DNA of 41,634 bases from Candidatus Symbiothrix sp. (GCA_031261285.1 JAISKM010000116.1:1-41634); one strand, 5' to 3'; positions 31,772 through 40,523 are shown, numbered from the stretch's first letter. A program made the numbers and translations. Notes: generated by a model from the sequence alone, not told the origin.

Positions 31772-31986
31772 ATACACACATTTTAAAAACATTTTGGAAA
31801 AAGCGTTTTGAGCTTTTATTCTAGGCTTACAGAAATATCGACAATTTCGAATGCAACTAAGAATAAAGTGAGAACGTTCATGCTATATAGCGTGGACATC
31901 ACTCATTTATTTAGTTGTGTAGGTAGTCGATAACCTCTGTAAGCCGGATAAATTGAATTTTGTCCGCGCTTTTTTTATGTGTGTAT
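31772..31986 (+). ncRNA. Structured leader RNA candidate R1
   Basis: Nested perfect stems: ATACACACA/TGTGTGTAT (31772-31780, 31978-31986), AAAAAGCG/CGCTTTTT (31798-31805, 31967-31974), GGCTTACAGA/TCTGTAAGCC (31824-31833, 31936-31945), ATCGAC/GTCGAT (31837-31842, 31926-31931), then a hairpin of AACTAA, ATAAA, GTGA with their partners at 31899-31916, tipped by CATGCTA/TAGCGTG. The minus-strand element R2 has the same order of parts, with changes on both sides of several stems. It ends 62 nt before the ATG at 32049. Confidence 0.75.
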
Positions 31987-32048
31987 TGAAAAAAGATGTT
32001 AGAACAGGACAAAACCGTAGAGTATTTAATTAAATAAATTTGAAAATA

Positions 32049-33167
32049 ATGAAAAAAATATTAGTATTATTATTCGTTACCTGTTTTTTGGTAACCGGTA
32101 ACTGTTCACTGGTAACTGCACAAGTCAAAATCGGTGGCGACCCTGAAACGGGTCCTGTAGCCGGAGCGGTGCTTGACCTCTCGGATGCGTCTACCGGCGG
32201 TTTGCAACTTCCACAGGTTACACTTACCGTTAAAAGCGGTGAAGGAGCTATTCCTGACTCTTGGAACACATCATCTTTACCTGACGGTCTAATGGTCTAC
32301 AATTTAGGTGGTGAGGATAAGTTGCCTGAAGGAGTGTATGTGTGGAAAGATGAAGCTTGGGAGCAAGCAGGCTCGGGAGGATCTGACACTCCTCTGATGA
32401 ATGTGGCAATAACACCCAACACACCAGTAACATTGTATACACTCGGCGGCTCGCAACAATTGAATCCTGCTATTTCTATCGCCGATTCCACTACAATAAT
32501 CTGGAAAAGTAGCAATACGGATGTAGCAGTAGTTAGTGATAAGGGTGTAGTGTCACCTGTGGCGGATGGGGAAGCAGAGATCACGGTTTCGTTTGGTTCG
32601 ACCACCTCTGATCCGGTGGCTGTAACAGTAACTACTCCTATTTGTGGTGTACCTTTTACAGCTCTTTCGGGTAAGGTCTATAATACGGCGAGGTACGCAA
32701 ATGCAGGTCTCACGAACTTGTGTTGGATTGTGACTCATCTGCAGGAAGCCGGATACAAAAACACATGCTATGCTGATAATTGCACGAGCTATCCGACGCG
32801 TGGTTACTACTATACCTATTCCGGGGCTGTTGGCGCGTGCGCTGGCCTTGGATCATTTGCGTGGCGCCTGCCTACAAGAGCAGAAGCTCAATACTTGGTG
32901 ACCGCCCTTCCTGAACTAACAACATTGGAGCCGTCAGGGCTATCAAGCGATCAGGCTCGGGCAGCGTGGCAAAGCTCCGCTACTGCGGCTGGAGGGTATA
33001 GTACTTATTGGTATAATTGGGATAAAAATACACATTTCTACGCTGAAAATCCTTACACAACATGGTATATTCAGTGGAACCCACTTGCCGGTAGTCATGT
33101 GTACAATACTGCTAATGATGGGAGTAAAAATTTTGGACAAATCGTGAGATGTGTCCGTGAGGTGTGA
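32049..33167 (+). CDS. Exported protein with Fibrobacter-type major paralogous domain
   Basis: 372 residues. Signal peptide with LLFVTCFLVTGNCSLVTAQ, whose second half is repeat B7. Then an N-terminal domain shared with the 31348 protein, a Big-2/Ig-like domain (NTDVAVVSDKGVVSPVADGE with AEITVSFG), and a C-terminal domain (VYNTARYANAGLTNLCW; CYADNCTSYPTRGYYYTY; WRLPTRAEAQYL; GQIVRCVREV) of the Fibrobacter succinogenes major paralogous type. Paired cysteines suggest disulfides. The C-terminal domain is paralogous to the partial gene at 41110-41634, and both genes end in the same terminator. The ATG at 32049 is chosen over a TTG at 32040 because MKKILVLLF is a normal signal start. Confidence 0.75.
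   Translation: MKKILVLLFVTCFLVTGNCSLVTAQVKIGGDPETGPVAGAVLDLSDASTGGLQLPQVTLTVKSGEGAIPDSWNTSSLPDGLMVYNLGGEDKLPEGVYVWKDEAWEQAGSGGSDTPLMNVAITPNTPVTLYTLGGSQQLNPAISIADSTTIIWKSSNTDVAVVSDKGVVSPVADGEAEITVSFGSTTSDPVAVTVTTPICGVPFTALSGKVYNTARYANAGLTNLCWIVTHLQEAGYKNTCYADNCTSYPTRGYYYTYSGAVGACAGLGSFAWRLPTRAEAQYLVTALPELTTLEPSGLSSDQARAAWQSSATAAGGYSTYWYNWDKNTHFYAENPYTTWYIQWNPLAGSHVYNTANDGSKNFGQIVRCVREV
32088..32121. repeat. Repeat B7 in the signal peptide of the 32049 gene
   Basis: TTGGTAACCGGTAACTGTTC then ACTGGTAACTG. Bases 32090-32106 are identical to 13601-13617 in the TonB receptor. It encodes LVTGNCSLVTA. Confidence 0.85.
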
Positions 33168-33198
33168 GCGTTGAGGATACAAATATATAACCGCTATC

Positions 33199-33270
33199 AA
33201 GAAAGAGCACCCGCAGGGTTTTTGTACATAGTTTCGTTTCGTTTTTCCTGTGCGGGTCTCTTTCTTTTTT
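33199..33270 (+). terminator. Terminator G1, shared with the inverted paralogue
   Basis: AAGAAAGAGCACCCGCAGG pairs imperfectly with CCTGTGCGGGTCTCTTTCTT and is followed by a T-run. The loop carries GTTTCGTTTCG. The whole 72 bp recurs in reverse at 40930-41000 with only a few changes. Confidence 0.85.
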
Positions 33271-33274
33271 AATC

Positions 33275-33363
33275 GTCTTGAACTGTGATTAAACTGATTT
33301 TTTGAGGGCTATGATTTTTTTAATCATAGCAAATCATCGAATCAGTTTAATCACAGTTCAGAC
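33275..33363. repeat. Nested inverted repeat F2 (MITE-like)
   Basis: The outer arms (33275-33299 and 33340-33363) share GAACTGTGATT / AATCACAGTTC with F1 at 15209-15282; an inner hairpin GCTATGATT/AATCATAGC lies at 33308-33330. Same ends and different centre from F1. Confidence 0.85.
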
Positions 33364-33383
33364 AATTTTTAAGTCATTCTTAA

Positions 33384-33413
33384 TTGACAATTGAAAAAAA
33401 ATCACTACCTTTG
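33384..33413 (+). promoter_or_regulatory. asnS promoter
   Basis: TTG (33384-33386), 19 nt, TACCTTTG (33406-33413). The leader to the ATG at 33530 is about 110 nt, with no obvious ORF or hairpin. Confidence 0.7.
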
Positions 33414-33529
33414 CCGCGTGGAGAAAAATCTGTATATCATAGCAGGCTGCATAAATTTTCTAAATTATATCAGTATTATGACAACAGAAAAAAATGGCAA
33501 AATTGTACATATAAAACCATAAATAAACA

Positions 33530-34918
33530 ATGAAAAGGACAAAAATAGTTGAGTTACTGTCAACGACTGAGTTGAATCGTGAAGTGTGCGTGAAAGGCTG
33601 GGTGCGAACCCGTCGCGGCAATAAGAATGTGGCTTTCATCGCGCTCAACGATGGTTCGACCATCAACAACATTCAGATTGTGGTCGATATTGAAACATTC
33701 GGCGAAGAGTTTCTCAAACCCATCACTACCGGGTCGTGCATCTGCGCAACAGGCTTGTTGGTGGAATCGCAAGGACAAGGTCAATCGGCTGAAATTCAAG
33801 CCGGTGCGATTGAAATTTACGGCACGGCTGATCCTGCTACGTATCCGCTGCAAAAGAAAGGGCACACGCTCGAATTTTTACGCGAAATAGCCTATTTACG
33901 TCCGCGTACTAACACATTCGGGGCGATTTTCCGTCTCCGTCACCACTTGGCGAAAGCCATTCACGACTATTTTGATGCACAGGGATTTTACTATTTCCAC
34001 ACACCGCTGATTACGGCTTCCGATGCGGAAGGCGCAGGCTCGATGTTTCAGGTGACCACTTTGGACGTGGCAAATCCACCCAAAACGCCCGAAGGAAAAG
34101 TGGATTATTCACAAGATTTCTTTGGCAATGCTACCAATTTGACTGTTTCCGGACAGTTGGAAGGCGAACTCGGTGCGATGGCTCTCGGCGGTATCTACAC
34201 GTTTGGTCCGACCTTTCGCGCTGAAAATTCCAATACTCCGCGCCACTTGGCTGAGTTTTGGATGATTGAGCCGGAAGTGGCGTTCAACGACATCACCGAC
34301 AATATGGATTTGGCGGAAGACTTTCTGAAATACGTCATTCGCTATGTTTTGGATAAGTGTGCCGACGACATCGCCTTTTTGGATAAGATGTACGACAACG
34401 AACTGTTGGAACGCCTGAATTTTGTTATCAACAACGATTTCAAACGTCTGACCTACACGGAAGGCGTCGACATATTGGAGAAAAGCGGCAAGAAATTCGA
34501 GTTCCCGGTGTATTGGGGAGCCGATTTGCAGTCGGAACACGAGCGTTATCTGGTGGAAGAACATTTCAAACGTCCGGTCATTCTGACGGATTATCCGAAA
34601 GAAATCAAGTCGTTTTACATGAAACAAAACGACGACGGCAAGACGGTGCGCGGCATGGATGTGCTGTTTCCGAAAATCGGCGAAATCATCGGTGGCTCCG
34701 AACGCGAAGCCGATTATGACAAACTGATGGCTCGCGTAAACGAGCTGGGAATGTCCACAGAAAGCATTTGGTGGTATTTGGATACGCGCAAATTCGGTAC
34801 GGCACCACATGCCGGCTTTGGCTTGGGATTTGAACGTTTGGTGCTGTTTGTGACCGGTATGACTAACATTCGCGACGTCATTCCGTTCCCGCGCACACCC
34901 AAAAATGCGGCGTTTTAA
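33530..34918 (+). CDS. asnS: Asparaginyl-tRNA synthetase
   Basis: A 462-residue class II aminoacyl-tRNA synthetase. N-terminal OB-fold anticodon domain ([20 protein letters not shown]), motif 2 region [20 protein letters not shown] with MIEPE, and motif 3 [15 protein letters not shown]. Length is standard for AsnRS and the sequence [12 protein letters not shown] favours AsnRS over AspRS. No palindromic insert is present. Confidence 0.95.
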   Translation: MKRTKIVELLSTTELNREVCVKGWVRTRRGNKNVAFIALNDGSTINNIQIVVDIETFGEEFLKPITTGSCICATGLLVESQGQGQSAEIQAGAIEIYGTADPATYPLQKKGHTLEFLREIAYLRPRTNTFGAIFRLRHHLAKAIHDYFDAQGFYYFHTPLITASDAEGAGSMFQVTTLDVANPPKTPEGKVDYSQDFFGNATNLTVSGQLEGELGAMALGGIYTFGPTFRAENSNTPRHLAEFWMIEPEVAFNDITDNMDLAEDFLKYVIRYVLDKCADDIAFLDKMYDNELLERLNFVINNDFKRLTYTEGVDILEKSGKKFEFPVYWGADLQSEHERYLVEEHFKRPVILTDYPKEIKSFYMKQNDDGKTVRGMDVLFPKIGEIIGGSEREADYDKLMARVNELGMSTESIWWYLDTRKFGTAPHAGFGLGFERLVLFVTGMTNIRDVIPFPRTPKNAAF

Positions 34919-34922
34919 TCAA

Positions 34923-34951
34923 GGGGATTGCGGGTCGCTGCCCGCAATGAC
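34923..34951. repeat. Intergenic family D palindrome D8
   Basis: ATTGCGGG (34927-34934) pairs with CCCGCAAT (34941-34948), flanked by GGGG and GAC, directly after the asnS stop. Confidence 0.85.
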
Positions 34952-35015
34952 AGATAGTTTTAAACTTTTTAGTGTAAAAATTGTTTTAACTGTAAATACT
35001 ATAATTATTTAGATT

Positions 35016-35831
35016 ATGAAACGAAATTTATTTTTTGCTGCTCTGGTAGCGACGATTTTAGGAATGACTTCTTGTGGTTCAAAAAAAGAAACTATGGTGA
35101 GTGCAAGTAGTGTGGGCGCATCCACGCAGCCGATTTCTCCGGTGGTTACAAATTCCCGGGCAACGTTTGCCTGGCCGGGTTCGTATGCCGGCGTCACGCC
35201 CGGTGCAGATTGCGACATCACGCTTGAAATCACGTTGAATGAGAATTTAACTTATTCTATGAGAAGAACTTGGGAAAAAGACCCACGCATTACGAAAGAA
35301 GATGCCGGAGCGTTTGAATGGAATGCAACCGGCGTGCAAATCAACTTGGAAGGTATCGACGAAGGGGGCGCTTATTCCCATTTTTTGGTAGAAGACGGGT
35401 ATCTGATTTTGTTGGATATCAATGGTCAGATTCCATCGACTTCTGTTAAAAATTACACGTTGAGGAAAAACAATTTGGCACAAGGCATCACAAGCAAACA
35501 TTGGCAGTTGGTTGAACTGAACGGTCAACCGGTGACTTATGCCGCCAATGCAACCGATAAAGCGTTTATTAAGTTCAATACGGACGGCACCGTGAGCGGC
35601 AATGCCGGCTGCAACCAATTCAACGGCAGTTATGCGTTGAAAGAAGGCAACCGCATCCATTTTGAACAAATGGCCACCACAATGAAAATGTGCCTCAACA
35701 TGGACACGGAAACAAAGTTGTTGAAAGCCTTGGAAATCGCTGACAACTACAACGTTACGGCAAGCACCCTGATTTTGAATCGCGCTCGAATGGCTCCATT
35801 GGCGAAATTTGAAGCTCTTTACATGGAATAA
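35016..35831 (+). CDS. NlpE/META two-domain lipoprotein
   Basis: 271 residues. Lipoprotein signal ATILGMTSCGSKK. Residues about 45-145 look like an NlpE (copper-stress lipoprotein) domain: WPGSYAGVTPGADCDITLEI, then GAFEWNATGVQINLEG and LILLDINGQ. Residues about 150-271 are a META (HslJ-type) domain: KHWQLVELNGQPV, FNTDGTVSGNAGCNQFNGSY, MATTMKMC, LLKAL. The combination is frequent in Bacteroidota and linked to envelope stress or motility-like functions in other taxa; the role here is unknown. Family D palindromes lie on both sides. Confidence 0.82.
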   Translation: MKRNLFFAALVATILGMTSCGSKKETMVSASSVGASTQPISPVVTNSRATFAWPGSYAGVTPGADCDITLEITLNENLTYSMRRTWEKDPRITKEDAGAFEWNATGVQINLEGIDEGGAYSHFLVEDGYLILLDINGQIPSTSVKNYTLRKNNLAQGITSKHWQLVELNGQPVTYAANATDKAFIKFNTDGTVSGNAGCNQFNGSYALKEGNRIHFEQMATTMKMCLNMDTETKLLKALEIADNYNVTASTLILNRARMAPLAKFEALYME

Positions 35832-35869
35832 GAAAGGCGTGTCATTGAACCAGGTCGATTCTCGCAAGC

Positions 35870-35897
35870 TCGAATTCCCGCGCAGGCGGGAATCCCC
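35870..35897. repeat. Intergenic family D palindrome D9
   Basis: ATTCCCGC (35874-35881) pairs with GCGGGAAT (35886-35893), loop GCAG, followed by CCCC. It lies between the META gene and rbfA. Confidence 0.85.
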
Positions 35898-35920
35898 TTA
35901 TAAAAATCACAAATTAAATT

Positions 35921-36256
35921 ATGGACGCAACAAGAACTCAAAAAATAGAACGGTTGATACAGAAGGATTTAAGTGAAATTTTTCTGTTGCAAACGAAATT
36001 GATGCACGGTGTTATGGTGAGCGTGACACGTGTGCGCATCAGTCCTGATTTAAGTGTGGCAAAGGCATATCTCAGCATTTTTCCGCCTGAAAAAGGTGCA
36101 GAGTTGCTGAAAAACATCACTGCCGGAAAAAAAAGCATCCGATTTGAGCTGGGGCAACGCATCGGCAAACAGGTGCGCCGCATTCCCGAACTGATTTTTT
36201 ATTTGGATGACTCGATTGATTATTTGGAAAACATCGACCAGTTGCTTCAAAAGTGA
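35921..36256 (+). CDS. rbfA: Ribosome-binding factor A
   Basis: 111 residues. A KH-fold factor for 16S rRNA maturation and 30S assembly. TRTQKIERLIQKDLSEIFLL, VSVTRVRISPDLSVAKAYLS and the C-terminal RRIPELIFYLDDSIDYLENI are characteristic. Its stop overlaps the GTG start of the permease gene by 3 nt, so the two are coupled, an arrangement seen in Bacteroidota. Confidence 0.92.
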   Translation: MDATRTQKIERLIQKDLSEIFLLQTKLMHGVMVSVTRVRISPDLSVAKAYLSIFPPEKGAELLKNITAGKKSIRFELGQRIGKQVRRIPELIFYLDDSIDYLENIDQLLQK

Positions 36257-37389
36257 ACGTATCATTTTACATAGCAAGGCGCTACCTTTTTTCCAAGAAA
36301 TCGCATAATGCCATCAATATTATTTCTACAGTAGCCGTTTGCGGTGTGGCAATCGCCACACTGGCAACGGTTTGCGCGCTTTCGGTGCTCAATGGGTTTC
36401 AGGAATTAGTCGGCAGCATGTTCAGTACGTTCGACCCGGAACTGAAAATCACGCCCGCACACGGCAAGGTATTTGACCCCACGACCGATAAATTCCTCGA
36501 AATACGTTCGTTTCCCGAAATTGCCGGCATTTCAGAAACACTGGAAGACAATGTGATGATTTCGTTTCAAGACCATCAAGTGCCGGTGATGATGAAAGGC
36601 AACTCCGACAGTTTGACGACGACGCTCGGCATCGGGGTCGCAAACAACCTCGGACTGAGTTACATCCCCATTTATCCCATCGACATTTATGTGCCCAAGC
36701 GCACGGGACAAATCAATTTGGCGAACCCGCTCGCCTCGTGTAACATCAGCTACACCTACATCAACGGTATTTTCAGGGGTCAATCGACACACGAAGATCA
36801 TTATATGCTGGTGCCGGTGGAGTTGGCACGCGAACTATTGGACTACGAAACCGAAGTCAGCGCGTTAGAAATCACCCTCAAAGCGAACGCTACTATTTCA
36901 AGTGTTCAGAAAAAAATACAGCAGACTATCGGACCTGACTTTCAGGTAAAAGACCGCTACCAACAGCAGGAAGCCGCTTTTAAGATGATGAACATCGAGA
37001 AATGGGCGATTTTCCTGATTCTAAGTTTTATTCTGTTGATTGCGTTGTTCAATATCATTGGCTCGCTATCGCTGCTCATGGTCGATAAGCGCGCCGACAG
37101 TGCCACATTGCGCAAATTGGGAGCAAACGATCAACTTATTTCGCGTATCTTTTTGCTCGAAGGCTGGATGATTTCGGCGTTTGGCGCGCTGACGGGCATT
37201 ATCTTAGGCGTCCTAATCTGTTTAGGACAGCAACACTTCGGTTGGCTAAAGTTTGGCGCACCGGGAGCGTTTGCAGTGGATGCGTATCCCGTTCGCGTAG
37301 AGCCGCTTGACTTGCTGTTTGTGCTGCTTACGGTGCTCGTCATCGGCTTTTTTACCGTTTCGTATACAGTGAACTATCTCAAAAAATAA
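36253..37389 (+). CDS. LolC/LolE-type ABC transporter permease (FtsX family)
   Basis: 378 residues. N-terminal membrane segment ISTVAVCGVAIATLATVCAL, a large periplasmic domain (about 50-245, with DPELKITPAHGK), then three membrane segments of the FtsX domain (WAIFLILSFILLIALFNIIG, MVDKRADSATLRKLGANDQL, FGALTGIILGVLICLG, LLTVLVIGFF). This fits the lipoprotein-releasing LolC/E family. The partner ATPase is not in the window. It starts with GTG, overlapping the rbfA stop. Confidence 0.85.
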   Translation: MNVSFYIARRYLFSKKSHNAINIISTVAVCGVAIATLATVCALSVLNGFQELVGSMFSTFDPELKITPAHGKVFDPTTDKFLEIRSFPEIAGISETLEDNVMISFQDHQVPVMMKGNSDSLTTTLGIGVANNLGLSYIPIYPIDIYVPKRTGQINLANPLASCNISYTYINGIFRGQSTHEDHYMLVPVELARELLDYETEVSALEITLKANATISSVQKKIQQTIGPDFQVKDRYQQQEAAFKMMNIEKWAIFLILSFILLIALFNIIGSLSLLMVDKRADSATLRKLGANDQLISRIFLLEGWMISAFGALTGIILGVLICLGQQHFGWLKFGAPGAFAVDAYPVRVEPLDLLFVLLTVLVIGFFTVSYTVNYLKK

Positions 37390-37414
37390 CAATCTAATCT
37401 CAATAGTATAATTT

Positions 37415-39427
37415 ATGAAAATTCTCACAAAAGGACTGATTTTTGCCGCTTTCGCCGGTGGAATGTTGAGTTTGCACGCGCAAAAAGTGAACTATTCGTT
37501 GCATCCGCAGACGGGCGCGATTAATAGTCTGTCCATTGAAGGCGATACACGCGATATGAATTGGATGCTGGCAACCGACGGTTCGCAATATAAATGGGTG
37601 AATCAAGCATACGGCTGGGGATTGGGGCATTTTTCGATTGACGCCGACGGAACAACGACCGAATACCACTGGGAAATTCCAGTGCGCGTGAAGCAAACAG
37701 ATAATTCTTCGCTCAGTCTTTATGAAGTGGGTGGCATCCGAATTTCAGTGACCCGATTCTACAAAAACGCCGGTTTAATTGAGGAGTATACGTTTACAAA
37801 CACCGGGAAAAAGTCCGTGACCTTGCACGATATTGCGATTAACACGCCGTTTAATGATAATTATAAAACAGCGGCTGTCTGCTACGAATCGCGCACGAAC
37901 GCCCACATTTGGGAAGGCGACCATGCGGCGTATGTGAACGCAACGCATACGAGTGGACGCGCGCCACATCTGGGGTTGGTGCTTACGGAAGGGGTCATCA
38001 AAAGTTACGAAATCAGAGAACGCGACATTCGGAAAGATTATTCCAACACGCGCGGTGTGATTCAGCTGAATCCGGAAGCCTGCACGCTGAAACCGGGAAA
38101 ATCCTATTCGTTGGCGTGGCAACTGTTCAGCCACCAAGGTCATGCCGACTTTTTTTCAAAAGTATTGAACGCCGGGAGTGCAGTGGCTCGCAGCGACAAA
38201 TACGTGTATGCAGTAGGCGAAACAGCCAAAATTGTGCTGGAAACGCGCGGAAAAATAGACACTATTCGCGTACCGGTCACCCAAACGGGCGATAACCGCG
38301 TGGAATTGCCCTACGGAAAAGGCAAACGCACGCATGTCAATCTATTGGGAATTTCCGGCGAAGACCGGCTGATTCGCCAACGGGTGCATTTCATTATCGA
38401 CCACCAACAGTGCAATGACCCCAATGACAAACGGCAAGGCGCGTACATGGTCTACGACAATGAAACGGACGCCATTTTTTACAATAATGCACGCAAAACG
38501 GTAAGTCCTGCCGACCGTGATGAAGGCGGTGAACGCTTAGGCATGGGCATTTCGCTGGCTTTGTATTACCAAAAACATCCGGAAGAAGCGGTGAAAACCT
38601 CTTTGCTGCGCTATGCCGCCTTTGTACGGACGCAGTTGCAAGATTCGACCTACACGGTCTGGTCGGATGTAAGTCACAAAAATCGCATTCGGGCATACAA
38701 CTATCCGTGGATAGCTGATTTCTATTTTCAGATGTTTCGCGTGACGGGCGAAAAACAGTTTTTGCTCGATGGATACGGCACTTTACGCGCGTTGTTCAGT
38801 CGTTTCGGACATGGGTTTTATGCGATTGATATTCCGATTAAGGAAAGTCAGGAACTGTTGCGAGCCAATAATTTGACTGTTGAAGCGGACTCGCTCTTAG
38901 CTGATTTTAAAGCCGCCGGCGAGGTGTATCTTAAAAATGGTGTGTTTTATCCGCCGCATGAAGTCAATTATGAGCAAAGCATTGTGGCTCCGGCGATTAT
39001 GTCGCTTTGTCAACTCTATTTAGTGACCGGCGAACAGAAATATTTAGACGGCGCAAAAGTGCAACTGCCTCTGTTGGAAGCGTTTGCAGGGCAGCAACCG
39101 AGCTATCACCTCTATGATATTGCCATTCGGCACTGGGATGGCTACTGGTTTGGTAAACGGGAGATGTGGGGTGATGTTTTCCCGCACTATTGGAGCACGC
39201 TCAGCGCGTATGCCTACGATTTGTATGCGCAATGCACGGGCGACGCATCGTATCATGAGCGGGCAAAAAACATTGTTCGCAACAATCTCTGCCTGTTTTT
39301 TGAAGACGGCAAAGCCTCTTGTGCCTACATTTATCCCTACAAAGTGAATGGCGTGAATGCCCAATTTTACGACCCCTTTGCCAACGATCAAGATTGGGCG
39401 CAAGTATGGTATCAACGAGTAAATTAA
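37415..39427 (+). CDS. Exported six-hairpin (alpha/alpha-toroid) glycosidase-like protein
   Basis: 670 residues with a signal peptide (LIFAAFAGGMLSLHA-QK). The first 350 residues are a beta-rich domain (YKWVNQAYGWGLGHFSIDAD). The rest is helical and aromatic-rich (MGISLALYYQKHPEEA, YNYPWIADFYFQMFRVTGEK, HYWSTLSAYAYDLYAQCTGD), as in six-hairpin glycosidases and glucuronyl C5-epimerase C-terminal domains. A role in periplasmic or surface polysaccharide processing is likely, but substrate and catalytic residues cannot be assigned. It lies 25 nt after the permease and 4 nt before meaB. Confidence 0.6.
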   Translation: MKILTKGLIFAAFAGGMLSLHAQKVNYSLHPQTGAINSLSIEGDTRDMNWMLATDGSQYKWVNQAYGWGLGHFSIDADGTTTEYHWEIPVRVKQTDNSSLSLYEVGGIRISVTRFYKNAGLIEEYTFTNTGKKSVTLHDIAINTPFNDNYKTAAVCYESRTNAHIWEGDHAAYVNATHTSGRAPHLGLVLTEGVIKSYEIRERDIRKDYSNTRGVIQLNPEACTLKPGKSYSLAWQLFSHQGHADFFSKVLNAGSAVARSDKYVYAVGETAKIVLETRGKIDTIRVPVTQTGDNRVELPYGKGKRTHVNLLGISGEDRLIRQRVHFIIDHQQCNDPNDKRQGAYMVYDNETDAIFYNNARKTVSPADRDEGGERLGMGISLALYYQKHPEEAVKTSLLRYAAFVRTQLQDSTYTVWSDVSHKNRIRAYNYPWIADFYFQMFRVTGEKQFLLDGYGTLRALFSRFGHGFYAIDIPIKESQELLRANNLTVEADSLLADFKAAGEVYLKNGVFYPPHEVNYEQSIVAPAIMSLCQLYLVTGEQKYLDGAKVQLPLLEAFAGQQPSYHLYDIAIRHWDGYWFGKREMWGDVFPHYWSTLSAYAYDLYAQCTGDASYHERAKNIVRNNLCLFFEDGKASCAYIYPYKVNGVNAQFYDPFANDQDWAQVWYQRVN

Positions 39428-39431
39428 AATT

Positions 39432-40523
39432 ATGCACACACATCCGGAAAATGATCCACACTATAAGGGCTTGGCGGTCAATGCAGGCGTAGAAACACAG
39501 CCGGCGGTCAATCCGTATCTGCAGAATCGGGCGAAACGGCGCGATTTTACGGCGGCAGAATATGCCGAACAGATTCTCAAGGGCAATATCACCGTGCTCA
39601 GTCAGGCGGTGACGCTCATCGAAAGTCAAAAAGCCGAACATCACGCACTGGCGCAGGAAGTGATAGAAAAATGTTTGCCGGATTCAGGCAATTCGGTGCG
39701 CATTGGCATCACAGGCGTCCCGGGTGCCGGCAAAAGTACGTCGATCGACGTATTTGGGATGCACCTGATTAAAGATTGCGGACGCAAATTGGCCGTTTTG
39801 GCTATCGACCCCAGCAGTGAGCGCTCCAAAGGCAGTATTTTGGGTGACAAAACGCGGATGGAAGACCTGTCGCGCGAACCGAATGCGTTCATTCGTCCTT
39901 CGCCCTCGGCGGGTTCGCTCGGTGGCGTAGCGCGCAAGACCCGCGAAACGATTATTTTGTGTGAAGCAGCCGGTTTTGATACCGTGTTTGTGGAAACCGT
40001 GGGCGTTGGGCAGTCGGAGACCGCCGTGCATTCGATGGTCGATTTTTTTCTGCTCATCCAGTTGGCAGGCACGGGCGACGAGTTGCAAGGTATCAAACGA
40101 GGCATCATGGAAATGGCGGACGGCATCATCGTGAACAAAGCCGACGGCAATAACATTGACAAAGCCAATCTGGCGGCGGCGCAGTACCGCAACGCGCTAC
40201 ACCTCTTCCCGCTCCCACCCTCCGGCTGGAGCCCCAAAGTGCTGACGTATTCGGGTTACTATAATACAGGCATCAACGAAATCTGGGACATGGTGGACGA
40301 ATACATCGCTTTCGTGCGCGCAAACGGCTATTTTGAAGCGCGCCGGCACGCTCAAGCAAAGTATTGGATGTATGAGAGCATCAACGAGCAACTGAAAAAC
40401 CATTTCTATCAATCGCCGGAAATCGAACAAGCCCTGCGCATCAAAGAGAAGCAAGTGCTCCATTCGGAGCTGAGTTCGTTCGCAGCAGCCCAGCAGATGT
40501 TGGATTTGTATTTCAAAAAATAG
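39432..40523 (+). CDS. meaB: Methylmalonyl-CoA mutase-associated GTPase MeaB
   Basis: A 363-residue G3E-type GTPase that protects and loads B12 on methylmalonyl-CoA mutase. Walker A GITGVPGAGKST, then LAVLAIDPSSERSKGSILGD, TRMEDLSREPNAFIRPSPSA, ETVGVGQSE and the base-recognition NKAD are all intact. Full length. The mutase genes are not in the window. Together with the CoA-transferase it supports a succinate-propionate route. A strong hairpin lies 52 nt downstream. Confidence 0.94.
   Translation: MHTHPENDPHYKGLAVNAGVETQPAVNPYLQNRAKRRDFTAAEYAEQILKGNITVLSQAVTLIESQKAEHHALAQEVIEKCLPDSGNSVRIGITGVPGAGKSTSIDVFGMHLIKDCGRKLAVLAIDPSSERSKGSILGDKTRMEDLSREPNAFIRPSPSAGSLGGVARKTRETIILCEAAGFDTVFVETVGVGQSETAVHSMVDFFLLIQLAGTGDELQGIKRGIMEMADGIIVNKADGNNIDKANLAAAQYRNALHLFPLPPSGWSPKVLTYSGYYNTGINEIWDMVDEYIAFVRANGYFEARRHAQAKYWMYESINEQLKNHFYQSPEIEQALRIKEKQVLHSELSSFAAAQQMLDLYFKK

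Noticed and set aside
31042..31986. R1-R3 as tmRNA, SRP RNA or RNase P
   Set aside because: The hallmark motifs of those RNAs (tag frame with tRNA-like end, SRP GGAAGG tetraloop region, GAGGAAAGTCCGGGC) are absent. A 6S-like role was considered, but the leader position and multiple copies argue against it.
35836..35870. tRNA-like sequence (GGTCGATTCTCGCAAGCTCGA)
   Set aside because: No acceptor or anticodon stem can be formed around it.
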